From: Nosocomiicoccus ampullae
GTDB taxonomy: Bacteria > Bacillota > Bacilli > Staphylococcales > Salinicoccaceae
DNA length: 64,000 nucleotides
Assembly: GCF_001696685.1 (NCBI RefSeq)
Contig: NZ_MBFG01000003.1
Coordinates: forward strand, 1-64,000
Direction: 5' to 3'
Shown here piece by piece: positions 25,178 through 34,274 of the stretch (position 1 is its first letter; each line of letters starts with the position of its first letter). Made by a program: the position numbers and the translations under genes. A model generated the notes under the pieces. The model was not told the origin of the DNA, made no database searches, and saw only the letters and a program-made list of their open reading frames with translations.

Positions 25178-27139
25178 TCACTGCTCCTTAAATAGTTTAA
25201 TGGCTTCACTTCTCGCAACTTCTAATATTCTATAGTCGTGTACGAGATCTGCAACTTTAAATTCTGGGAGCCCACTTTGTCTCACACCAAAAAAGTCTCC
25301 CGGCCCGCGCATCTCTAAATCTCTTTCAGAAAGGACAAATCCATCTGTCGTTTCTGTCATAATATTCATGCGCATTTGTGCTTGCTCAGTTTTACCCTCA
25401 CTTATTAATATACAATAACTTTGTAAATCATTTCTACCTACACGACCTCGAAGTTGATGTAACGTTGATAAACCAAATCGCTCTGCGTTAAAAATCGTCA
25501 TCACTGTCGCATTTTTAACGTTGATACCAACTTCAATGACCGTCGTTGATACGAGTATCGGTGTTTCAAGCGATTCAAAGCGCGCCATCGCTTTCGCTTT
25601 CTCCTCAGGTTTCATACGCCCATGGACGAGCTCGATTTTATCTTCACCGAACGTTTCTCTAAACATATGATACACTTCTTCAGTCGTCATTAAATCGAGC
25701 ACTTCTGATTCTTCGATTAACGGCGCAACGACGTAAATATTACGTCCAGCATCCATTTCTTTTTTGATAAACGCGAATACTTCGTCGATTTCTTTTTCTT
25801 TTTTCCAAAATGTTTTGATCGGCAACCTACCGGCAGGCATCGTCTTTATAAGAGAGACGTCCATATCTCCGAATGCTGTGATCGATAGCGTTCTTGGGAT
25901 TGGTGTTGCTGTCATATATAATACGTTTCGACTTTTGGCTTTTTTAATTAATTTCTCTCGCTGATTTACTCCGAATCGATGCTGCTCGTCGATAATGACG
26001 AGCCCTAAATCTTTAAACACGACGTCATCTTCAAAAAGTGCATGCGTACCGATAATTAAATCGATGTCTCCATTTTTTAATGCTTCTTTTATACGACGTT
26101 TTTCACTCGGTGTCGTCGTCCCTGTTAATAACTCGATTGTAAGCTCATCGTTAAACGCTTCGACTAAACTTTCATAATGCTGGTTAGCAAGCACTTCTGT
26201 CGGCACCATAATCGCACTTTGTTTATGTGCAGTTTTAAGCGCATAGACTGAAATTCCGGCAACGATCGTCTTACCGCTTCCGACGTCCCCTTGCAGCAGA
26301 CGGTGCATATTAAATTCACTAAGTAAATCTCTACAAATGTCGTTCACACTTGTCTTTTGATCTTTCGTCAATTCAAACGGTAACGTACCGATAAACCGCT
26401 TCAGCTTATCAATATCATATTTTATAATTGATTCTTTTTGTGGCACGCGTTCTTGCTTACGCTTTTCGATGATTTTTACTTGGAACATAAACAGTTCATA
26501 AAACTTCATCGTACGTCTTGCTTTTTGAAGTTCATCCATATTATCCGGAAAATGGAGATGATACAGCGTTTGTTTAATCGGCATCAGTTTATATTTTTTG
26601 ATTAAATACTCCGGTAAATCTTGATTAAAAATATGTGTTCGAAACACTTCTTTTACGATATTACCAAACGTCTTATTATTCATCACTTTATTTAACGCAT
26701 AGCGCATATCCATCGTATCGCCGTTCGGTTTTATAATACTTCTACCTGACATCTCTTGTTTAGGCTTATTAAATTTACCGTGGACGTTTATCGTATCTCC
26801 GACTTCGATTTGTTTTTTTAAATACGCCTGATTAAAAAACGTCACTTTTATGTAGACGTTGTTCGTTTCCATATGAAAACTCATCCGGTTTAACCCTTTT
26901 CGTAAATACGTCACCGTCGGCTCCGTTTTTACGACACCACTCACTGTAATGACTTCTTCTAACTTTACGGAATTCACGTCTGTCGGATTTTGGTCGACGT
27001 ACGAATTCGGCAGATGAAAAACTACATCATTCACCGTATGAATACCAATACTATTTAATTTTTCTTCGGTCTTTTTACCGACACCTTTTAACGTTCCGAT
27101 AGAAGCAGATGGCGTGATCACTTCATATAGCTCTGTCAT
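25178..27139 (-). CDS. recG: ATP-dependent DNA helicase RecG
   Basis: A branch-migration helicase that reverses stalled forks and processes Holliday junctions. The N-terminal wedge OB fold covers about 20-210 (SIGTLKGVGKKTEEKLNSIG to FNQAYLKKQI). Helicase domain 1 has Walker A LLQGDVGSGKTIVA and the box VIIDEQHRFG. Domain 2 has LRGRVGRNDLQSYCIL and the C-terminal FGVRQSGLPEFKVADL. At 653 residues it is slightly shorter than B. subtilis RecG. It follows sdaAA with a 1-base gap. Confidence 0.98.
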   Translation of the reverse strand: MTELYEVITPSASIGTLKGVGKKTEEKLNSIGIHTVNDVVFHLPNSYVDQNPTDVNSVKLEEVITVSGVVKTEPTVTYLRKGLNRMSFHMETNNVYIKVTFFNQAYLKKQIEVGDTINVHGKFNKPKQEMSGRSIIKPNGDTMDMRYALNKVMNNKTFGNIVKEVFRTHIFNQDLPEYLIKKYKLMPIKQTLYHLHFPDNMDELQKARRTMKFYELFMFQVKIIEKRKQERVPQKESIIKYDIDKLKRFIGTLPFELTKDQKTSVNDICRDLLSEFNMHRLLQGDVGSGKTIVAGISVYALKTAHKQSAIMVPTEVLANQHYESLVEAFNDELTIELLTGTTTPSEKRRIKEALKNGDIDLIIGTHALFEDDVVFKDLGLVIIDEQHRFGVNQREKLIKKAKSRNVLYMTATPIPRTLSITAFGDMDVSLIKTMPAGRLPIKTFWKKEKEIDEVFAFIKKEMDAGRNIYVVAPLIEESEVLDLMTTEEVYHMFRETFGEDKIELVHGRMKPEEKAKAMARFESLETPILVSTTVIEVGINVKNATVMTIFNAERFGLSTLHQLRGRVGRNDLQSYCILISEGKTEQAQMRMNIMTETTDGFVLSERDLEMRGPGDFFGVRQSGLPEFKVADLVHDYRILEVARSEAIKLFKEQ

Positions 27140-27140
27140 A

Positions 27141-28019
27141 TTATGACCCGATTAACTCTTTTTTCAGTCGTTCGCCTGTCGGAGTTGCTGCGAGTCCTCC
27201 GCGACCTGTTTCACGTAAGTGTGATGGCATCGTTAATCCGATTTTAAACATCGCTTCGACGACTTCGTCTGCTGGGATTCTAGATTCTATTCCAGCGAGT
27301 GCCATATCTGCTGCTGTTAGTGCGTTAGATGCACCAGCTGCATTACGTTTAACGCACGGTACTTCAACGAGACCTGCGACTGGATCACATACGAGGCCGA
27401 GCATATTTTTAAGTGCGATAGAAAACGCATGTGTACACATTTCTGGCGTGCCTCCAGCCATTTCAGTGACTGCTGCAGCCGCCATTGCTGACGCACTCCC
27501 GACTTCTGCTTGGCATCCACCTGCAGCACCTGAAATACTCGCATTGTTCGCGACGACCATTCCAAATGCACCTGCTGTAAATAGAAACTTTACCATCTCT
27601 TCACGCGTTGTTTCTGGATATTTTTCTTTCATCGCAAATAATACACCTGGAACGACACCCGCAGACCCTGCAGTTGGTGTTGCACAAATTTGCCCCATCG
27701 CAGCGTTCACTTCATTTGTAGAAACAGCGTTCATAATCGCGTGTAGTGTTAAATTTCCACTTAACCCGCGACCCGATTCGATATAGCGTCTCATTTTTAC
27801 TGCGTCTCCGCCTGTTAGACCAGTCGTACTTTCTACACCTTCAAGCCCTTCTTTTACTGCATTTTCCATCGTGTCTAAGTTGTATTCCATCTGCTTATAA
27901 ATATCGTCATAGGATAGTCCTGATGTTTCCATTTCTTGAGCGATCATAATATCTGCGATTGATTTTTGTTCAGTTTCTGATCTAGAAATCAGTTGGTTAA
28001 TACTATTAAACTCTTGCAT
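27141..28019 (-). CDS. sdaAA: L-serine dehydratase, iron-sulfur, alpha subunit
   Basis: The catalytic subunit of the oxygen-sensitive [4Fe-4S] enzyme converting L-serine to pyruvate and ammonia. Cluster cysteines are visible in MGQICATPTAGSAG, GAAGGCQAEVGSA and VCDPVAGLVEVPCVKRNAAGA. The length is 292 residues. It starts 3 bases after sdaAB; the two make the alpha-beta complex of the Bacillus type, not the fused E. coli type. Confidence 0.97.
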   Translation of the reverse strand: MQEFNSINQLISRSETEQKSIADIMIAQEMETSGLSYDDIYKQMEYNLDTMENAVKEGLEGVESTTGLTGGDAVKMRRYIESGRGLSGNLTLHAIMNAVSTNEVNAAMGQICATPTAGSAGVVPGVLFAMKEKYPETTREEMVKFLFTAGAFGMVVANNASISGAAGGCQAEVGSASAMAAAAVTEMAGGTPEMCTHAFSIALKNMLGLVCDPVAGLVEVPCVKRNAAGASNALTAADMALAGIESRIPADEVVEAMFKIGLTMPSHLRETGRGGLAATPTGERLKKELIGS

Positions 28020-28022
28020 CTA

Positions 28023-28694
28023 TTACGCCTCTTTTCCTTTTAATTCTATGACACGCTCGACACCTTCTACTTGTTCAATTCTCTTCACTGTCGATTCATC
28101 ACATTTTGAATCGATTTCTATCGTCATAAGCGCAGTTTGACCGACTTCTTTACGCGATACGTTCATCGTTCCGATGTTGAGTGCTTCATCTTTTAAAATA
28201 CTTGTAACGTTCGCAATCGTCCCGAAGCTATCTTTATGAAATACGAGTAGCGAATGTAAATTACCAGATAAAGAAATCGGATAGTCGTTAATAGAGACGA
28301 CTTGAATCATCCCACCACCAATTGACACAGCTTCAACCATTAACGTGTCGTCTCCTTTAAATAAGTGGAGAATAGCTGTATTCGGGTGACTCTTTTCTTC
28401 TGGCATCTCTATGATTTTGACGTGCATATTTGCTTTTTCGGCTTCTTCGTAAGCGTTTTTAATTCTTGAATCTTCAGTACTAAACCCGAGCACTCCTCCG
28501 ATTAATGCGACGTCTGTTTTATGACCTTTATATGTTTCTTTAAATGAACCGTATAAGTATATATCGACTTTGTCTGGCTGTTGTTTAAATAAATTACGTG
28601 CTGTTTGTCCAATTTTAACTGATCCAGCCGTATGAGAACTTGATGGACCAATCATCACAGGCCCGATAATATCAAACACACTATTATATTTCAT
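28023..28694 (-). CDS. sdaAB: L-serine dehydratase, iron-sulfur, beta subunit
   Basis: The beta subunit with the conserved N-terminal block FDIIGPVMIGPSSSHTAGSVKIG and a C-terminal ACT domain (about 148-222, LLVFHKDSFGTIANVTSIL) that probably senses serine or provides allostery. It has 223 residues. GAGGTG precedes the start. A terminator after fakA lies directly upstream, so the sdaAB-sdaAA-recG-srtA unit may need its own promoter or depend on read-through. Confidence 0.96.
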   Translation of the reverse strand: MKYNSVFDIIGPVMIGPSSSHTAGSVKIGQTARNLFKQQPDKVDIYLYGSFKETYKGHKTDVALIGGVLGFSTEDSRIKNAYEEAEKANMHVKIIEMPEEKSHPNTAILHLFKGDDTLMVEAVSIGGGMIQVVSINDYPISLSGNLHSLLVFHKDSFGTIANVTSILKDEALNIGTMNVSRKEVGQTALMTIEIDSKCDESTVKRIEQVEGVERVIELKGKEA

Positions 28695-28710
28695 AATTTC
28701 ACCTCTTATT

Positions 28711-28739
28711 AAAAAACCACATCGATATTATCGATGTGG
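28711..28739 (-). terminator. Intrinsic terminator after fakA
   Basis: Minus-strand 11-bp stem CCACATCGATA/TATCGATGTGG, followed by six T. Confidence 0.88.
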
Positions 28740-28748
28740 CTATATTGA

Positions 28749-30395
28749 TTACTCTACAGAAATTAAATAACTGTATACCGGTTGTTTACCGTCGTGAATT
28801 TCAAATTCAACGTCATGCGATTCTTCAAACTGTTCAGCGAGTGCTTCAACGAGTGCTTCATCGCTTCCTTCACCTGTAAAGATCGTTACGATTTCTGAAT
28901 CGTCATCGATCATTGTTTCAAGTAAGTTTTCGAGTGTAACTTTGACGTCTTTATTACATGAGATAATTTTCCCATCGACGATACCCATATGTTCGTCTTT
29001 TTTAATTTCAACGTCATCGATTTTCGTATCTCTTACTGCATACGTCACTTGACCTGTTTTCACTTGGTTCATCGTGTCGATCATCGTCTCTTTGTTTTCT
29101 TCGAGACTTGCATCTCCATTAAACGTAAACATTGCAGACACACATTCAGGAATCGAACGTGTTGGAATTACAACAGCCTCGACATCTAATAGTTCAGCTG
29201 CTTGTTCTGCTGCCATGATGATATTTTTATTGTTCGGCATGATGATAACTTCTTCGACGTCGTCATCTTTAATAATATTGACGATGTCTTCAGTTGATGG
29301 GTTCATCGTTTGACCACCGCTAATTAAGTGTGTAACACCGATACTCTTAAGGAGGGTATCAATACCTTCCCCACTTGATACTGCGATAATTGCCGTTTTA
29401 ATTTTTTCTTTTTTCTTTTTCGCTTCACGTTTAGCTTCTAACGCTCTAAACTGTTCGCGCATGTTTTCGATTTTAATCTTAATGATTTCACCGTACTCTG
29501 CACCGTATGATAGTGCTTCACCTGGATGGTCTGTGTGTACGTGAACTTTTACGATTTCATCATCGTTAATAACGAGTAATGAGTCACCGAACTTATCCAT
29601 ATCGTTTCTAAATGATGTTTCTTCGAATGGTTTTTTATCTTTACCGAAACGTACCATGAATTCTGTACAAAAGCCGAATTCGATATCGTCGACTGACATA
29701 AACTCATCAAATTCGTGTTCATCGTTTACGAACTCTTCTGTATTGACAGGCTCTCCTGAAGTGCTTGACGTCTCTTCTACGTCTTCACCTTTTAACGCTT
29801 TTAAAAATCCTTCATAAACGTATACGAGTCCTTGTCCACCTGAGTCGACAACGCCCACTTCTTTTAGAACTGATAATAGATCTGGTGTACGTTTTAAAGA
29901 TTCTTTCGCTTCTTCTAAAACAGCTTCCATAATTTTAACGATATCTGTTTCGTTTTTAGCGACTTCTTCTGCTTTAGCGCCTGAGTCTTTAGCAACTGTT
30001 AAAATCGTACCTTCAACAGGTTTCATAACTGCTTTATATGCAGTTTTCACACCTGCTTGGAATGCTTCACTAAATGCATGATGATCGATTTCTGCTAACT
30101 CTTCGACGTGTTTAGAAAACCCTCTAAATAATTGAGATAAAATAACGCCTGAGTTTCCTCTTGCGCCCATTAATAACCCTTTAGAGAAATGTTTCCCAAC
30201 TTCACCGACGTGGTTGCTCGTTAAGTTTTCTACTTCAGAAGCACCCGATACAATAGATAACTTCATATTCGTTCCTGTGTCTCCATCCGGTACTGGGAAG
30301 ACATTCAGTGAATCAACATATTCCGCATGCTTTTTTAAATTTTTCGCACCATTTAAAATCATCTTGCGAAAGAGTTGTCCATCTATTTTATTCAT
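28749..30395 (-). CDS. fakA: Fatty acid kinase FakA (YloV family, Dak phosphatase-like)
   Basis: Phosphorylates exogenous fatty acids held by FakB proteins, giving acyl-phosphate for phospholipid synthesis. The N-terminal DhaL/Dak2-type nucleotide domain (1-about 200) has NVFPVPDGDTGTNMKLS, GARGNSGVILSQLFRG and DSGGQGLVYVYEG. The middle and C-terminal DegV-like part includes VSSGEGIDTLL and MPNNKNI. It has 548 residues. It is coupled to the upstream Asp23-family gene, the conserved yloU-yloV pair. Functionally it joins PlsX (22077-23057) through acyl-phosphate. Confidence 0.95.
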   Translation of the reverse strand: MNKIDGQLFRKMILNGAKNLKKHAEYVDSLNVFPVPDGDTGTNMKLSIVSGASEVENLTSNHVGEVGKHFSKGLLMGARGNSGVILSQLFRGFSKHVEELAEIDHHAFSEAFQAGVKTAYKAVMKPVEGTILTVAKDSGAKAEEVAKNETDIVKIMEAVLEEAKESLKRTPDLLSVLKEVGVVDSGGQGLVYVYEGFLKALKGEDVEETSSTSGEPVNTEEFVNDEHEFDEFMSVDDIEFGFCTEFMVRFGKDKKPFEETSFRNDMDKFGDSLLVINDDEIVKVHVHTDHPGEALSYGAEYGEIIKIKIENMREQFRALEAKREAKKKKEKIKTAIIAVSSGEGIDTLLKSIGVTHLISGGQTMNPSTEDIVNIIKDDDVEEVIIMPNNKNIIMAAEQAAELLDVEAVVIPTRSIPECVSAMFTFNGDASLEENKETMIDTMNQVKTGQVTYAVRDTKIDDVEIKKDEHMGIVDGKIISCNKDVKVTLENLLETMIDDDSEIVTIFTGEGSDEALVEALAEQFEESHDVEFEIHDGKQPVYSYLISVE

Positions 30396-30414
30396 TTTTA
30401 AAAATCCTCCCTAA

Positions 30415-30780
30415 CTACTCATCCGAATCAATGATTCTGACACCTTGAACATGAATATTCACAGAATCAATTTTTAGTCCTAATGTTTTTTCTAACGTAT
30501 ACTTAACTGTAGATTGTACGTTCGATGCAACTTCGGAAATCTTCACACCGTAAAGTACAATAATATATAAATCAATTTTTAAATTTTCGTTTTCATTATC
30601 TACGACGACACCGCGTGCGTAGTTCTCTTTACCAAGTAATTCCGCAAAGCCATCTCTAAATGTTTTCGATGCCATACCAACAACGCCGTAACTTTCACTT
30701 ACGACGCCACCAGCGATATTTGCGATTACATCTGTAGACACTTCAATCGTGCCAAGTTCATTATTAATTTTTAGTGACAT
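30415..30780 (-). CDS. yloU: Asp23/Gls24 family envelope stress protein (YloU)
   Basis: A 121-residue Asp23-type protein (LGTIEVSTDVIANIAGGVVSESYGVVGMAS). Relatives are membrane-peripheral or cytosolic and linked to cell-envelope stress; the exact function is unknown. It starts the minus-strand run yloU-fakA and is divergent from rpmB, the conserved arrangement in Bacillota. The gap of 187 bases to rpmB must hold both promoters. Confidence 0.93.
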   Translation of the reverse strand: MSLKINNELGTIEVSTDVIANIAGGVVSESYGVVGMASKTFRDGFAELLGKENYARGVVVDNENENLKIDLYIIVLYGVKISEVASNVQSTVKYTLEKTLGLKIDSVNIHVQGVRIIDSDE

Positions 30781-30967
30781 AAACTCACTCCTAATTCATC
30801 ATTTTATTATAGATTTAAACACACTATTTGACAACCCCTGTTCAAATCCGCATGATTAAATACAACGATATTATATTTGTTATTGTGTTTTAAACGATAT
30901 TCATGTATTATATTATAGTATTCGCAGATAAGAATTATCAATTAAAAACAATGAAGGGGTGGGACGA

Positions 30968-31156
30968 ATGGCTAAAGTATGTTACGTTACAGGTCGTCGT
31001 GCTAGATCAGGTAACAACCGTTCTCACGCACTAAACGCAAGTAAAAGAACTTTTGGTGCTAACTTACACAAAGTAAGAATTTTAGTAGATGGCAAACCTA
31101 AACGTGTTTGGGTTTCAGCTAGAGCGTTAAAATCTGGTAAAGTACAACGCGTATAA
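30968..31156 (+). CDS. rpmB: 50S ribosomal protein L28
   Basis: A 62-residue ribosomal protein with [20 protein letters not shown] and the family end [12 protein letters not shown]. It carries only one Cys and no CxxC pairs, so it is the zinc-independent form. The ATG at 30968 follows AAGGGGTGGG; an in-frame GTG nine bases earlier lies within that site. It is a single-gene unit with a strong terminator. Confidence 0.97.
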   Translation: MAKVCYVTGRRARSGNNRSHALNASKRTFGANLHKVRILVDGKPKRVWVSARALKSGKVQRV

Positions 31157-31169
31157 TTAAAATAATAAA

Positions 31170-31208
31170 AGAGATTTGTGCGATAGAATCGTACAAATCT
31201 CTTTTTTT
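31170..31208 (+). terminator. Intrinsic terminator after rpmB
   Basis: A 15-bp stem AGAGATTTGTGCGAT/ATCGTACAAATCTCT with loop AGA, followed by seven T. Confidence 0.92.
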
Positions 31209-31294
31209 GTGTATACACATGCAAGATTTTGGGTTGGATCTGTGACTTTGGTCGGAGTAGGTTTTTAATCTTCTATATTAGTTGGATTTTTGGT

Positions 31295-32175
31295 TTAATT
31301 TTACCCAAATCCAATTTGTGTTAAAAGCGTTGTGCGTTCGTTGACAATTAAAGTTTTTGCGTGCAATTATCTAGGCACCCTTTGACGTATTCGAGAGTTG
31401 TGTAAAATTAAATTTATTTCGTTTACGCAACGGGCGTTTCCGTTAAAGGCACCTTCGTTAATTTAACAAGATTAAAAACCGAGTCGCTATTAAGCAGTTT
31501 TTATGCTGGAAAAGTGACGGTGGCAGGACTGTTTTCTGTTTAATTTAACGCAAATCTGATTTGTGTTAAAAGCGTTGTGCGTTCGTTGACAATTAAAGTT
31601 TTTGCGTGCAATTATCTAGGCACCCTTTGACGTATTCGAGAGTTGTGTAAAATTAAATTTATTTCGTTTACGCAACGGGCGTTTCCGTTAAAGATACCCT
31701 CGTTAATTTAACAAGATGAAAAACCGAGCTGCTGTTAAGCAGTTTTTATGCTGGAAAAGTGACGGTGGCAGGACTGTTTTCTGTTTAATTTTACGCAAAT
31801 CCAATTTGTGTTAAAAGCGTTGTGCGTTCGTTTACAATTAGAGATCTTGCGTAAAATTATCGAGGTACCCTTTGACGTATTTCGCACTTGTGTAAAATTA
31901 AATTTATTTCGTTTACGCAACGGGCGTTTCCGTTAAAGGCACCTTCGTTAATTTAACAAGATGAAAAACCGAGTCGCTATTAAGCAGTTTTTATGCTGGA
32001 AAAGTGACGGTGGCAGGACTGTTTTCTGTTTAATTTTACGCAAATCCGATTTGTGTTAAAAGCGTTGTGCCTTCGTTGACAATTAGAGTTTTTGTGTAAA
32101 ATTAACAACTCACCCTTTGACGTATTCGAGAGTTGTGTAAAATTAAATTTATTTCGTTTACACAAAAACTTTTTC
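31295..32175. repeat. 245-bp tandem repeat array, about 3.6 copies
   Basis: The 1.1-kb gap between convergent rpmB and the DUF554 gene holds direct repeats with a period of exactly 245 bases. Units begin TTAATTT(T/A)ACSCAAATC at 31295, 31540, 31785 and 32030; the last is incomplete and degenerates after about 32165. Each unit includes GTGTTAAAAGCGTTGTG, a TTGACA- or TTTACA-like box, CGTTTACGCAACGGGCGTTT, GATKAAAAACCGAG and AAAGTGACGGTGGCAGGACT. 245 is not divisible by 3, so no frame can be kept through the array. The short open frames inside it recur at the repeat period and are not genes. Confidence 0.95.
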
Positions 32176-32274
32176 CATCAACACCTTAGCCAATTTGTTA
32201 ACAATTACCCCAACCCCAGCGCAACCCCAACACCCATGCAACCTCTCACCCGAACTATCTGTTTCACTAAATGA

Positions 32275-32306
32275 AAAAAGACGAACTAATATTTTAAGTT
32301 CGTCTT
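32275..32306 (-). terminator. Intrinsic terminator after the DUF554 gene
   Basis: Minus-strand 10-bp stem AAGACGAACT/AGTTCGTCTT with a 9-base loop, then six T. Confidence 0.85.
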
Positions 32307-33009
32307 ATCTAAAGAAACTCATGATATATATGACGATCATCGCGACAAATATCGCTGGGATCATGTTTCCGACACGTGTTTTTGTGATGTTCATCATGTT
32401 TAAACCGATCGCAAAGATAATGACTCCTCCAGTTGCGCTGACTTGTTTTGTCATCGTTTTTAATACGTCTTCTGGTATGAAGTGCGCAAATCCTTTTGCG
32501 CCGAGTGTAATGAGTCCTTCATATAAAAATGTAGGAATACCAGCAATGATGACGCCGAGTCCATATGTCGTTGTCATAACGAGTGCGATAAAGAAATCCA
32601 TAAATGATTTCGTGTATAAGACTGTATTGTCACCGCGCATCCCTGCGTCTAGTGCTCCGACGATTGACATCGCTCCGATTATAAATATCATCGTTCCAGA
32701 GACGAGTCCTTGCGAGATGTTTCCTGCGTTTTTATCGCCTAGCTTAAATTCCAGCCAGTGCCCAATACCGTTTAGTTTGTCTTCTAGCTTTAAGTACTCA
32801 CCGATCGTCACACCGACGATTAAACTTAACAACGTGACAATAACGTCTGTCGATGAGGAAATCATCTGAATTCCAAGCGCAATAATAACGAGTCCTTGTG
32901 CTTTTAAAATTGAATCTTTCACATGTTCGGGGATAAAAGTAAATATTAACCCGAGTGAACCACCGATAATAATGGCGAGCCCGTTGACGAGTGCACCAAG
33001 TAATATCAT
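32305..33009 (-). CDS. DUF554 family membrane protein
   Basis: A 234-residue integral membrane protein with about seven hydrophobic segments, starting ILLGALVNGLAIIIGGSLGL, of the DUF554 (YdfK/YqgA) family. The biochemical function is unknown; some relatives are proposed transporters. It is the last gene of the minus-strand run that begins with gmk and follows thiN by 11 bases. A role cannot be deduced from the neighbours. Confidence 0.88.
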   Translation of the reverse strand: MILLGALVNGLAIIIGGSLGLIFTFIPEHVKDSILKAQGLVIIALGIQMISSSTDVIVTLLSLIVGVTIGEYLKLEDKLNGIGHWLEFKLGDKNAGNISQGLVSGTMIFIIGAMSIVGALDAGMRGDNTVLYTKSFMDFFIALVMTTTYGLGVIIAGIPTFLYEGLITLGAKGFAHFIPEDVLKTMTKQVSATGGVIIFAIGLNMMNITKTRVGNMIPAIFVAMIVIYIMSFFR

Positions 33010-33020
33010 ACTTTCATCTC

Positions 33021-33626
33021 CTAACTTCTGTCGTTTGAATAAATCGCGATTACTGGTTGATTCGTTTCAACCGTCGCAACGTCACTTGCAAATTCATTAG
33101 ATACTGTTAAGGTACTTCCAATAGACGTAGTGACTTCTCCATCATACTTAAATCCGTCTAATTTTAAAACTGTGTCGTTAAAAATTGGTATAAAAGAAAT
33201 ATATTGATACCCGAGATGTTTTAGTTCACGACAACCTTCGACTTTAAATATAATATTTAAATCATTGATTAGCCTGACGTCGACATCTTTAAATTTCTCA
33301 TTTAAAAGTAGCTGAATGTTCATTAACTCATGATCAATACGGTCACCTAATGCACCGTATACGTCGATTTTTTTGTAACCTTTATCGACAAGATCAAATA
33401 ACGCAAGCTCGCTATCCGTATAATCCTTTTCACTATTGACTGCATGGATTTTAAGTTTTGATTCAATGAAGTCTCGTTCTTTATCATTTACTGAATCGTA
33501 ATCACCGTAACAAAATTTCGGTGTAATACCAAGTTTAAGTAACTGATACACTCCGCGGTCGACCCCGACATAATCTCCAGAAATTTTTGGAACGCTCACT
33601 TCTCTCATCACTACGTTAGCTTTCAT
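33021..33626 (-). CDS. thiN: Thiamine pyrophosphokinase
   Basis: Transfers pyrophosphate from ATP to thiamine, making thiamine diphosphate. It shows the N-terminal catalytic motifs GVDRGVYQLLKLGITPKFCYGDYDSV and KDYTDSELAL, then VYGALGDRIDHELMNIQLL, and a C-terminal beta-rich thiamin-binding domain. It is 201 residues. The position after rpe and rsgA is the conserved Bacillota order. Confidence 0.94.
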   Translation of the reverse strand: MKANVVMREVSVPKISGDYVGVDRGVYQLLKLGITPKFCYGDYDSVNDKERDFIESKLKIHAVNSEKDYTDSELALFDLVDKGYKKIDVYGALGDRIDHELMNIQLLLNEKFKDVDVRLINDLNIIFKVEGCRELKHLGYQYISFIPIFNDTVLKLDGFKYDGEVTTSIGSTLTVSNEFASDVATVETNQPVIAIYSNDRS

Positions 33627-33629
33627 ATA

Positions 33630-34274
33630 TTAACCTCTAAGTTTATCAATCGTCTCTTTTGTATTATCTGCTTTAAATAAGTACGATCCACTCACGAGTA
33701 AATCTGCACCCGCTTCACGGCACACGCGTGCGGTTTCATCGTTCACTCCGCCGTCTACTTCAATTAAATAGTCATAATTTTCCCTCGTACGAATAGAATC
33801 GAGTTCTGCAATCTTTTTAACACCAGATTCGATAAACGACTGCCCACCAAATCCTGGATTCACTGTCATGACGAGAACGAAGTCTACGATGTCTAACAGA
33901 TACTTAACATCTCTCACTGGCGTTTGTGGGTTTAAAACGATGCCTGCTTTCATGTTGTTGTTTTGGATATGCGTGATTAAGCGATGTGCGTGCGGCGTTG
34001 CTTCAATATGAAACGATAAATAATCAACACCCATATCGCGAAACTCTTCGACGAACTGCTCTGGATCTTCTGTCATTAAGTGAACGTCTAGTGGAATATT
34101 CGTTTTTTTACTAATCGCTTCACAAACAGGAATACCGTATGAAATATTCGGCACAAATTGTCCATCCATAATATCTAAATGGAAAATATCCGCACCTGCT
34201 TCTTCCATTCTCTTCATTTCACTTTCTAAATTTAAAAAATCACTCGCTAGTAATGATGGTAATACTTTAACCAT
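33630..34274 (-). CDS. rpe: Ribulose-phosphate 3-epimerase
   Basis: Interconverts ribulose 5-phosphate and xylulose 5-phosphate in the pentose phosphate pathway. A TIM barrel of 214 residues with SLLASDFLNLESEM, HLDIMDGQFVPNISYG, DVHLMTEDPEQF, VNPGFGGQSFI and EVDGGVNDETA, which carry the metal-binding His/Asp residues. Its start overlaps the rsgA stop by one base. Confidence 0.98.
   Translation of the reverse strand: MVKVLPSLLASDFLNLESEMKRMEEAGADIFHLDIMDGQFVPNISYGIPVCEAISKKTNIPLDVHLMTEDPEQFVEEFRDMGVDYLSFHIEATPHAHRLITHIQNNNMKAGIVLNPQTPVRDVKYLLDIVDFVLVMTVNPGFGGQSFIESGVKKIAELDSIRTRENYDYLIEVDGGVNDETARVCREAGADLLVSGSYLFKADNTKETIDKLRG

Noticed and set aside
28749..30395. Dihydroxyacetone kinase acting with glycerol dehydrogenase
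   Set aside because: The domain layout (DhaL-like plus DegV-like) and the yloU neighbour identify fatty acid kinase FakA, not DhaK/DhaL.
31330..31375. TTGACA boxes in the 245-bp units as promoters
   Set aside because: No acceptable -10 box lies 16-18 bases downstream in any unit, and no gene follows on that strand.
31735..32165. Two similar 61-codon minus-strand open frames
   Set aside because: They are exactly 245 bases apart, start at repeat-derived ATGs without ribosome binding sites, and are by-products of the tandem array.
31295..32175. CRISPR array or IS element in the rpmB-DUF554 gap
   Set aside because: The whole 245-base unit is repeated, spacers included, and there is no transposase or terminal inverted repeat.
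32195..32869. Plus-strand open frame of 224 codons
   Set aside because: It is the antisense shadow of the DUF554 membrane protein gene and begins in the degenerate end of the repeat array.
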